Source: Gammaproteobacteria bacterium
GTDB taxonomy: Bacteria > Pseudomonadota > Gammaproteobacteria > UBA6429 > Thiohalophilaceae
DNA: 10,148 nucleotides
Direction of reading: 5' to 3'
Assembly (NCBI GenBank): GCA_029882235.1
Contig: JAOULB010000046.1
Coordinates: 1 to 10,148 of the forward strand
Part shown: positions 1 to 6,800 of the stretch, piece after piece
Numbering within the stretch: the stretch's first letter is position 1
Layout of the letters: each line of letters begins with the position of its first letter
The notes under the pieces: model-generated
Databases searched by the model: none
Seen by the model: the letters and a program-made list of their open reading frames with translations, nothing else
Told to the model about the DNA's origin: nothing
Position numbers and translations under genes: made by a program

Positions 1-1
1 C

Positions 2-1177
2 TATACCTTTGAAGTTAAAATTACTGATCAAGAGTTAAACACGGTTACAGCTAGCTGGCAGGTTGTTATCGACGCGAGTAAGTTTCTATTTATTCAGGAT
101 GGTTATGCGGGCACCAAGGTCGGCACCATTGATCAACCACTAGAAGACATCGCGGACTGGTATAAAGGGGATCGCACCGATACAACTTACCATAATCGAA
201 TCGTTGTCTTTCGTGGTGGTAACTACAATCTGATTGGCGATCCTCGCAACGGTAATAACATCCGTCTCGATACCGCAACTAAGACAGCCAGCCTCATCGG
301 CTATCCCGGTGAAACACCAATTATCGATTGCTCTAAGGCAAAGATTCTTACTGATGATGGCCTTGATGACATCTTTGTTGCTGACATCCGTTGGGAAAAT
401 GGGCGTCAGGATGTCCCTAACGCGCATTTCTTCTGGGCCATCGGTGATATCAACCGTGCCACATGGTGGCGCAATCACTTCCATAACCTTGGCCCTGGAT
501 TAGTGGGCACAGACAACACGATGCCCGTCTTTGTCAGTGCCACATCATCGTTAAAAGAAAACATACTCTACAAGGAAAACAATCATACCCAAATTAATAA
601 CATTGACTATAACGGCGCATACTTTGAGGCATATTTCAGCAACTATGTTTTAATTGAGCAGAATATTGCGAGCGACAGCGCCACGGAGTCTGGCTTTTAC
701 GCCAAAGGTACACGCGCCTATGTTTCTATACGAGCAAACACGGCTATTAATAATGTCCGAGGAGTACAGCTTGATGTCGGCAATGGTACAGAAGCAGGTG
801 TAGGCATTATACCGCATGACCATGAGATCTGCTGGAACAATGTAAGAGCGCCACTTGATAATGCACTAATGATGTCTGCAAGTAATGACTATGCTGGCAT
901 ATTCTATAGTACACATCTCTATCGCAACACCATTGTAGCTGACACTGCCTGGGTTCGTTTTCTTGGTGCTGAAAATTATAAAGTCGATGGCAATGTTGTG
1001 ATCACGAATGATATGTATTCACCACTGTCTCGCTGGAATACCAGCATCATGGATAGTGACTATGTATCCAACCTGACCAGTGATGGCACCGAACAGTTTG
1101 TTGATGTTGAAGGGAAACTACAGGGTGAATTTCGCACACTGTATCTTGGCACCCATGGGCATGAGGTCGCGTTCTAG
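2..1177 (+). CDS. Right-handed beta-helix surface protein (C-terminal part)
   Basis: The reading frame is open from the left edge, so the true start lies outside the window; 391 residues are visible. The first 25 or so alternate hydrophobic and polar residues (FEVKITD, TASWQVVID) like the last strands of an Ig-like or cadherin-like beta-sandwich. After a linker comes RIVVFRGGNYNLIG, then NIRLDT, SLIGYPGETPIIDCS and short repeating segments such as YVLIEQNIAS and YVSIRANTAINNVRGVQLDVGN. This is the pattern of parallel beta-helix proteins of the pectate-lyase-like superfamily, where each coil has a buried hydrophobic strand and an Asn-rich turn. Such proteins are usually exported and act as polysaccharide lyases, hydrolases or adhesins. 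I see no catalytic signature that picks one activity. A GTG at 503 is internal to the frame and is not the start. The composite repeat at 1201-1284 lies just downstream and its first hairpin may protect the mRNA end. Confidence 0.82.
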   Translation, partial: YTFEVKITDQELNTVTASWQVVIDASKFLFIQDGYAGTKVGTIDQPLEDIADWYKGDRTDTTYHNRIVVFRGGNYNLIGDPRNGNNIRLDTATKTASLIGYPGETPIIDCSKAKILTDDGLDDIFVADIRWENGRQDVPNAHFFWAIGDINRATWWRNHFHNLGPGLVGTDNTMPVFVSATSSLKENILYKENNHTQINNIDYNGAYFEAYFSNYVLIEQNIASDSATESGFYAKGTRAYVSIRANTAINNVRGVQLDVGNGTEAGVGIIPHDHEICWNNVRAPLDNALMMSASNDYAGIFYSTHLYRNTIVADTAWVRFLGAENYKVDGNVVITNDMYSPLSRWNTSIMDSDYVSNLTSDGTEQFVDVEGKLQGEFRTLYLGTHGHEVAF

Positions 1178-1200
1178 TATATTAACTCGTTCCTGTATTT

Positions 1201-1284
1201 CTGGTTCCCACGGTCTCCGTGGGAATCCTTACTACACAACAACATAAGCCATATGTCTTCCCACGCGGAGCGGGGGAACGAGGT
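1201..1284. repeat. Composite palindromic intergenic repeat, copy A
   Basis: An 84-bp element made of two hairpins. The first has arms TTCCCACGG and CCGTGGGAA around TCT; the second has arms around TTCCCACGC-GGA-GCG with one mismatch (GCGGGGGAA). About 29 bp rich in A and C separate them. A second copy in the same orientation is at 3737-3821. GTTCCCACGC-GGA-GCGTGGGAAC palindromes are known as REP/BIME-like intergenic repeats in many proteobacteria. This copy sits between the end of the beta-helix gene and the end of the convergent glycosylase gene, the usual place for such elements. Confidence 0.8.
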
Positions 1285-1343
1285 CAAAATTATTTTTCCT
1301 CATATATACATCTCATCGATATGACTGGCTTTTTTACATACAG

Positions 1344-1778
1344 CTAATTCTGAGTTCTTTCCCAATCTGCAACCGGCCCGTGGACTTTTGTAAACATAGG
1401 ATGCAGCAAGATTCGACGACTTTCATTTAGTGCTCGGTAACGTTGTTTATCCCTAACAGAAAGTTTGCCTAATAAATGGTTTACCTCGTATTCAATCTGT
1501 CCACGACTCACACTAATACTTGAACGATAATAACGATTTGTGATTTTACTGCGGTCAAAGCAATACCCTCGGCGCTCTGCTTCTTCTACTACCCCTCGCA
1601 AATATGTTGCTATGGCTCCTATCGAATGGCCTGTGTCTTTAAACCTGATTAACTGAGGATGATTTGTGTAGCCACGGGTATGTCCTAACAAAACTTTCTG
1701 GGCTAGCAAGCCCTCACGCCACAGGGCTAATAGACCTTTAACATCGAGATACTGTGGGTGAAGAGACCAGAGGCGCAT
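1344..1778 (-). CDS. Pyrimidine dimer DNA glycosylase (T4 endonuclease V type)
   Basis: A 144-residue protein beginning MRLWSLHPQYLD, matching the bacterial branch of the Pyr_excise family (T4 endonuclease V, DenV, 138 residues). The family removes UV-induced cyclobutane pyrimidine dimers and nicks the abasic site. In T4 the N-terminal alpha-amino group is the nucleophile and Glu23 is essential, helped by Arg3 and Arg22. Here Arg2, Arg21 and Glu22 (in LWREGL) fall in register with these, followed by GYTNHPQLIRF, a helix ending EAERRGYCFD and a C-terminal HPMFTKVHGPVADWE. I chose the ATG at 1778: a GTG at 1814 would add 12 residues (MYPVLASVNIFI) and bury the catalytic amine. Neither start has a convincing Shine-Dalgarno sequence. 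The gene stands alone, convergent with the beta-helix gene. Family assignment is from recalled motifs. Confidence 0.85.
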   Translation of the reverse strand: MRLWSLHPQYLDVKGLLALWREGLLAQKVLLGHTRGYTNHPQLIRFKDTGHSIGAIATYLRGVVEEAERRGYCFDRSKITNRYYRSSISVSRGQIEYEVNHLLGKLSVRDKQRYRALNESRRILLHPMFTKVHGPVADWERTQN

Positions 1779-1889
1779 AATAAAAATATTAACAGAGGCA
1801 AGAACAGGATACACATTAGTCTTGAATTCTTTTCAACAACTTTTGTTAACTTATGTAATCGAACCAACTTTAACCCCTAATCTATCTAC

Positions 1890-1916
1890 AAAAAAACGCC
1901 GCAATAAATGCGGCGT
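1890..1916 (-). terminator. Rho-independent terminator of the small exported protein gene
   Basis: An 8-bp GC-rich stem (ACGCCGCA at 1896-1903 with TGCGGCGT at 1909-1916, 5-nt loop) is followed on the minus strand by seven U residues (A-run at 1890-1896). It lies 27 nt beyond the stop codon at 1943 and so ends that transcript before it reaches the glycosylase gene. Confidence 0.9.
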
Positions 1917-1942
1917 AAAACTACAATGAATAAATTGTTTTT

Positions 1943-2182
1943 TTATGATTCGTCTTTAGACTTCACCAGGCCTCTTTCTTCTTTAATCGCCTGAATGCGA
2001 TCATCGACGCATTCTTTTGCATACCAGGCTGGGTCTTCTGCATCACGCGCATCTGCTTTACATGCGGCCTTGATTTCATCAATTTCTGCCTGCTGGATAC
2101 CTTCATTTTCCGCCGCTACAGCCTGGAATCCGGTACCAAACAAAGCAAACAACATGGCAAGCATACTTAATTTCATTTTCAT
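1943..2182 (-). CDS. Small exported two-cysteine protein, hypothetical
   Basis: A 79-residue protein with a typical signal peptide: MKMK, a hydrophobic stretch (LSMLAMLFALFGTGF) and a likely signal peptidase I site after QAVAA. The mature part of about 55 residues is acidic and helical, with two cysteines in C-x3-A-x8-Y-x-K-x-C (ACKADARDAEDPAWYAKEC). In the periplasm these would probably form a disulfide that staples two helices. The start is ATG 2182, with GGAG at 2193-2196 ten bases upstream. An in-frame TTG at 2191 lies one base from that GGAG and is too close. A strong terminator follows at 1890-1916, so the gene is probably monocistronic. It diverges from the LysR gene across 207 bp and may be one of its targets. 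The Cys spacing recalls the PsiF-like gene at 3467 but is shorter. I do not recognise a named family. Confidence 0.75.
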   Translation of the reverse strand: MKMKLSMLAMLFALFGTGFQAVAAENEGIQQAEIDEIKAACKADARDAEDPAWYAKECVDDRIQAIKEERGLVKSKDES

Positions 2183-2300
2183 TTCATTCAAACTCCGTCA
2201 AAACAGTGTTAAATGGCTTATCTAGCCGAGTTCGGTTTAACGCTAAACCTTAACTGCCTTTTAGTTGAGTTTTAGCTAAATTGAAAACGAAATTTTATGA

Positions 2301-2321
2301 TGATTTTTATCACAAAAATCA
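2301..2321. promoter_or_regulatory. Inverted repeat, candidate LysR-family operator
   Basis: Perfect 8-bp arms TGATTTTT (2301-2308) and AAAAATCA (2314-2321) flank ATCAC. The centre is at about -58 relative to a start expected near 2369. LysR-type regulators bind T-N11-A dyads at about -65 of target promoters, often in a divergent intergenic region with autoregulation. Both the form and the place fit, but binding is inferred. Confidence 0.5.
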
Positions 2322-2331
2322 ATCCATCGGC

Positions 2332-2362
2332 TTGTATGATTGTCGTGATTTGAGTCTATAAT
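2332..2362 (+). promoter_or_regulatory. Candidate sigma-70 promoter of the hdfR-like gene
   Basis: A perfect -10 box TATAAT lies at 2357-2362. The nearest -35-like hexamer is TTGTAT at 2332-2337, with a 19-bp spacer, longer than the ideal 17. Transcription should begin near 2369, giving a leader of about 20 nt before ATG 2390. The weak -35 would suit a promoter that depends on, or is controlled by, a regulator bound at 2301-2321. Confidence 0.5.
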
Positions 2363-2389
2363 CAGAAAATAACAACCGCAGGTTTCAGC

Positions 2390-3262
2390 ATGGACATAGT
2401 CGCACTAAAAACCTTTCTTGAGGTTAACCGCACCCGGCATTTCGGCCATGCTGCCAATAATCTCTATGTCAGCCAGTCAACGGTCAGTGCCCGGATTAAA
2501 CTGCTTGAAGATCAAATAGGTATGCCACTGTTCGTGCGTCAGCGCAACAACATCCAGCTCACTGATGCCGGCCAACGCCTGATTCGTTACGCCGAAAACA
2601 TTGTCACCAACTGGACCCGCGCCCGGCAGGAGATCGGCATTAGTGATGAAAATCATATCCCGCTGGTTGCTGGTGCTTCGTCCAGTCTGTGGGATTCGAT
2701 TCTGCAGGAGTGGATACTCTATCTGTATCAGGCTTACCCGATGCTATCGCTGAATGCTGAAGTCCACGCACCAGAGGTTCTACTGCGCCGTGTCCTGGAA
2801 CGTTCGATGGACATCGCTTTTGTCTTTGACGACCCACAATCTCCTGATCTTGAATGTCTTGAACTTGCCCATGTGCCACTGCTTCTGGTTTCAACCCAAA
2901 GAGAGCAAACGGTAGAACAGGCCATGAGTGAAAATTATATCTTTGTCGACTGGGGCAGCTCCTTTGTCAACGCCCATGCCCGATATTTTCCTGACATCCC
3001 TATTCCATCTATGCGCGTCATGTTAGCGAGACTCGCGCGCGACATGTTACTTAAGCGCGGTGGCAGTGCCTACCTGACTGAACCTATGGCAAGTCGCTAT
3101 CTTGAGTCTGAACAACTCTATATTGTTAATGATGCCCCCATCATCGGCCGCGTTGTTTATGGCCTATATCACAATCAAAATGCGCAACCCAATCTTTTAA
3201 AACACGCCTGCCAATATTTCAGTACCACTGCCAACATTTTCCAGTTTGACGAAACTGCTTGA
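2390..3262 (+). CDS. LysR-family transcriptional regulator, HdfR-like
   Basis: A 290-residue LysR-type regulator. Residues 1-60 form the winged helix-turn-helix, with KTFLEVNRTRHFGHAA, the recognition-helix region YVSQSTVSARIKLLE and the wing LFVRQRNNIQLTDAG. These segments resemble E. coli HdfR (KTFLEV-RTRHFG, RNNI-LT-AG) more than generic LysR proteins. A linker helix spans about 60-88, and the effector-binding domain runs from about 90 (VAGASSSLWDSILQEWI) to the end. E. coli HdfR represses the flagellar master operon flhDC; no flagellar gene is present here, so the target cannot be taken over from that. The start is ATG 2390, with a modest AGG at 2380-2382. The gene diverges from a small exported protein gene and is followed by another at 3467. 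The palindrome at 2301-2321 suggests autoregulation. Naming it hdfR is a homology inference, so no symbol is given. Confidence 0.88.
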   Translation: MDIVALKTFLEVNRTRHFGHAANNLYVSQSTVSARIKLLEDQIGMPLFVRQRNNIQLTDAGQRLIRYAENIVTNWTRARQEIGISDENHIPLVAGASSSLWDSILQEWILYLYQAYPMLSLNAEVHAPEVLLRRVLERSMDIAFVFDDPQSPDLECLELAHVPLLLVSTQREQTVEQAMSENYIFVDWGSSFVNAHARYFPDIPIPSMRVMLARLARDMLLKRGGSAYLTEPMASRYLESEQLYIVNDAPIIGRVVYGLYHNQNAQPNLLKHACQYFSTTANIFQFDETA

Positions 3263-3383
3263 AAAATTTGAAGCACGTCTCATTTATATATACTAAATAA
3301 ATGTGTCTAAAGAGGAGCAAATAAAGCCTCTCACGCAGCTGTTTCAGACTGGTACATCAATCGATTATTCCAATCGTCACCAT

Positions 3384-3411
3384 TTGAATTTATCAATTCA
3401 ATAGTTTTAAT
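3384..3411 (+). promoter_or_regulatory. Candidate promoter of the PsiF-like gene, within an inverted repeat
   Basis: TTGAAT (3384-3389) and TTTAAT (3406-3411) are spaced 16 bp apart, giving a plausible sigma-70 promoter with a leader of about 50 nt. The -35 hexamer is also the left arm of a perfect inverted repeat, TTGAATT-TATC-AATTCAA (3384-3401), which fills most of the spacer. A repressor bound there would block polymerase. This is predicted from sequence only. Confidence 0.35.
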
Positions 3412-3466
3412 TCCTGTGCATACTTAGGGGGCACTTGTGCAACATCTTAAATTATTGGAGAACGAA

Positions 3467-3655
3467 ATGATCAAACGCACAGCCATGCTGGTTACTTTGC
3501 TTGCTGTTATGTCAGTAGGTTTTAATTCAGCAAATGTTCAGGCAGCAGACAAACAGATGACTGCTTGTGAGAAAAAAGCAGAGAAAAAGAAATTTAGTAG
3601 CGATAAAAAGAAAGCTGCATATATCAAAAAATGTGAAGCTAAAAAGAGTAAATAA
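3467..3655 (+). CDS. Small exported protein with one PsiF-like repeat
   Basis: A 62-residue protein. Residues 1-26 are a signal peptide (MIKR, hydrophobic core TAMLVTLLAVMSVGF, likely cleavage after NVQA). The mature 36 residues are very lysine-rich and contain QMTACEKKAEKKKFSSDKK followed by AAYIKKCEAKK. The order Q-M-T-x-C-x3-A, then S-x-D, then Y-x3-C-x-x-K matches the repeat of PsiF, a phosphate-starvation-inducible periplasmic protein of unknown function. E. coli PsiF has two such repeats; this protein has one, with one extra residue between the cysteines. The start is ATG 3467, with GGAG at 3457-3460 and a 6-nt spacer. A GTG at 3437 in frame has no better site and would put polar residues before the signal. 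A strong terminator follows, so the gene is probably monocistronic. No Pho box was recognised. Confidence 0.78.
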   Translation: MIKRTAMLVTLLAVMSVGFNSANVQAADKQMTACEKKAEKKKFSSDKKKAAYIKKCEAKKSK

Positions 3656-3670
3656 CTTTTGATCTGTATC

Positions 3671-3701
3671 AAGCCCTGTCAGAAATGGCAGGGCTTTTTT
3701 T
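3671..3701 (+). terminator. Rho-independent terminator after the PsiF-like gene
   Basis: A 10-bp stem (AAGCCCTGTC at 3671-3680 with GGCAGGGCTT at 3687-3696, one G-U pair) and a 6-nt loop are followed by a run of seven T residues (3695-3701). It begins 16 nt after the stop codon. Confidence 0.93.
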
Positions 3702-3736
3702 ATGGTTGAGCATATGCAATCTGATTAGTTAATTCT

Positions 3737-3821
3737 CTGGTTCTCATGGTCTCCATGGAACCCATACCACACTTCAACATAGCACCCGTATGCGTTCCCA
3801 CGCGGAGCGTGGGAACGAGGT
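3737..3821. repeat. Composite palindromic intergenic repeat, copy B
   Basis: An 85-bp element aligning end to end with copy A at 1201-1284, in the same orientation. The right hairpin is perfect here (TTCCCACGC-GGA-GCGTGGGAA). The left hairpin reads CATGG-TCT-CCATG where copy A reads CACGG-TCT-CCGTG, a paired C-to-T and G-to-A change that keeps the stem. The linker again contains TACCACACTTCAACATA-like sequence. It lies between the terminator of the PsiF-like gene and the 3' end of metH. Confidence 0.82.
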
Positions 3822-3842
3822 AGTAACCACCGACACAGCAAT

Positions 3843-3872
3843 CTGGATTCCGGCCTATGCCGGAATGACGAG
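3843..3872. repeat. Short palindromic intergenic repeat of a second family
   Basis: ATTCCGGC (3847-3854) and GCCGGAAT (3859-3866) form an 8-bp stem with a CTAT loop, inside CTGGATTC...GGAATGACGAG. This is the widespread CTGGATTCC...GGAATGACG intergenic repeat of many proteobacteria. It ends 5 bp from the metH stop codon. On the minus strand it could act as a 3' stem-loop for the metH transcript, although no U-run follows, so a classic intrinsic terminator is not supported. Confidence 0.75.
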
Positions 3873-3877
3873 ACTAG

Positions 3878-6800
3878 TTACTCTGGATCATAGCCAAGAT
3901 TTGGTGATAGCCACTTTTCAGCCTCGGCCAGCTTCATGCCTTTGCGTTTGGCATAGTCCTCGAGCTGATCACGATTGATCTTACCAACAGCAAAGTAAGA
4001 TGAATCCGGATGTGAGAAGTACCAGCCACTAACAGAAGCAGCGGGGTACATGGCTTTGGATTCGGTGAGTTTACAGCCGGTTGTTTTTGCAGCATCTAAT
4101 AGCTCAAACAGTTTGTCCTTCTCTGTATGTTCGGGGCAGGCGGGATAACCCGGCGCAGGTCGAATACCCTGGTAGTTTTCTCGAATCAGTTTATCGTTGT
4201 CGAAATTGTCTGAGTTCATGGCCGTGTCTGGTGACCAGTCACCCTTTTCGAAGCCCCAGTTAATATGACGCACACGATCATGCATATGTTCGGCAAAGGC
4301 CTCGGCAAAACGATCCGCCAGCGCCTTGACCATGATGCTATGGTAATCGTCATGTTGTTTTTCAAAGGCCTTGGCCTTTTCTTCCGCACCATGAATGGTA
4401 ACAACGAAGGCACCCATGGCATCTTTTTTACCGGATGACTTCGGTGCGACAAAATCAGCAATGGAGCGATTGGGTTTACCCGGTGGCCGCTCGGTCTGCT
4501 GACGGGTTTCATTCAGGGTCAATCTGACTTGACCCTTGTCATCATAGATTTCGATATCGTCATCATTAACCTGATTCGCTGGGAATAAACCTACAACAGC
4601 CTGAGCCTTAAACCATTTTTCATCGATGATCTGCGCCAGCATCTTCTGTGCATCATCGTATAGCTTTTTAGCCTCTTTACCTTTTTCAGCATCATCGAAA
4701 ATCTTCGGATAACTTCCGCGCATTTCCCAGGTATGGAAGAAAGGCGTCCAGTCGATATAAGGTGCAAGATAGGCCAGCGGCATATCATCAAAACTTTGCA
4801 GCCCCATGTCATTTGGAACAGGTGGTGTGTAGTTGTCCCAGTCGATCTTTGTTTTGTTCTTGCGCGCTTCTTCAAGCGTTAACCACTTGGTCTGTTGACG
4901 ACGACCGGCATGGGCTTCACGCACCTTGACGTAATCTTCGGTGATCCCATTCAGGTACTTCGTACGAGTGGTATCACTGATCAGGTTCTGTGCCACACCG
5001 ACGGCACGGGAGGCATCCTTCACCCAGATGGCCTGGCCTTTATTAAAGACAGGATCGATCTTCACCGCAGTATGCGCCTTGGATGTGGTGGCACCACCGA
5101 TTAACAAAGGAATGTCCATGTCGAGTCGCTCCATCTCCTTGCCGATGTGCACCATTTCATCAAGGGATGGGGTAATCAGACCAGACAGGCCGATGATGTC
5201 GACATTCTCTTCTTTGGCTTTCTTGAGGATGTCATTGGCGGGCACCATCACGCCCATGTCGATGACTTCAAAGTTATTACACTGTAGTACCACGCCAACA
5301 ATGTTTTTGCCGATGTCATGCACGTCACCTTTCACAGTGGCCATGAGAATCTTGCCCGCTGCTCTCGCACCTTCTGATTTTTCCGCTTCGATATAAGGTA
5401 ACAAATAGGCTACGGCCTTTTTCATCACGCGAGCAGACTTCACCACCTGGGGCAGAAACATCTTGCCATCACCAAACAGGTCACCCACCACGTTCATGCC
5501 ATCCATCAATGGCCCTTCGATCACTTCGATAGGACGGGCAAACTGCTGGCGCGCTTCTTCGGTATCTTCATTCACAAAGGTGTCGATACCCTTGACCAGG
5601 GCATGTTCCAGACGCTTGGCAATCGGCCAGCTGCGCCATTCGAGATCTTCTTTCTTTTCTGCAGTGGAACCATCGCCCTTGTACTTGTCGGCGATCTCTA
5701 GCAGGCGTTCGGTGGAATCGGGACGACGATTCAGCACCACATCTTCGACTCGTTCGCGCAGCTCTTCCGGCAGGTCATCATAGATGGCCAGCTGACCGGC
5801 GTTGACAATCCCCATGCCCATACCCGCCTTAATGGCGTGATAGAGAAACACCGCATGAATGGCTTCACGCACCGGGTTGTTGCCACGGAAGGAGAAGGAG
5901 ACGTTGGAAACACCGCCACTGATTAATGTGTGAGGTAGCGTTTCCGTGATCTTGCGCGTCGCCTCAATAAAGTCGACGCCATAGTTATTGTGTTCCTCAA
6001 TACCGGTTGCGACGGCAAAGATATTGGGATCGAAAATGATGTCTTCCGCCGGGAAGCCAACCTGTTCGGTAAGAATCTTATAGGCACGGCTACAAATTTC
6101 GACTTTACGCTCAAAGGTATCGGCCTGTCCGACCTCATCGAAGGCCATGACGATCACCGCTGCACCATAGCGACGACAGAGCTGGGCCTGCTTGATAAAG
6201 TTTTCTTCGCCTTCCTTCATGGAAATGGAATTGACCACGCCCTTGCCCTGAATACGCTTCAGGCCTTCTTCGAGAATGGGCCACTTGGAGGAATCGATCA
6301 TCACTGGTACGCGAGAGATATCTGGTTCACTGGCAATGAGATTCAAAAACGTGCCCATGGCCGCCTGACCATCAAGCATGCCCTCGTCCATGTTGATATC
6401 AATGATCTGCGCGCCGTTCTCCACCTGCTCCCGCGCTACGGTGAGGGCCTCGTCGTACTGCTCTTCGAGGATCAGGCGTTTGAATTTGGCGGAACCGGTG
6501 ACGTTGGTACGCTCACCGACATTCACAAACAGGGAGTCTTTGGTGATATTGCAGGGCTCCAGACCCGACAGGCGGGTGGTGTGGTCATTGGCCTTTGGCT
6601 GGCGAGGTGGGTACTTACTCACCGCATCAGCAATGCATTTGATATGTTTCGGGGTGGTTCCACAGCAGCCACCGATGATATTCAGGTACCCGTTCTTGGC
6701 CCAGTCCTCGATCTCCTCAGCCATCTGTTCCGGGGTTTCGTCATACTCACCAAACTCGTTGGGCAGACCGGCATTGGGGTGGGTGTTGATATGGCAGTTG

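Noticed and set aside
140..503. Open frames of 62-114 codons on both strands near the left edge
   Set aside because: They overlap the beta-helix frame, which is open from position 2 and has coherent repeat structure throughout.
503..1177. GTG at 503 as the start of a separate gene
   Set aside because: The same frame is open from the window edge with continuous beta-helix sequence across this point, and there is no ribosome-binding site.
3281..3303. CATTTAT/ATAAATG stem-loop after the hdfR-like gene as a terminator
   Set aside because: The stem is only AT-rich with a 9-nt loop and has no T-run; the nearby AGAGG/CCTCT pair at 3310-3331 also lacks one.
1201..3821. Repeat copies as ends of a transposon or as a CRISPR array
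   Set aside because: The copies are in direct orientation about 2.5 kb apart, flank unrelated genes with no transposase, and have no regular spacers.
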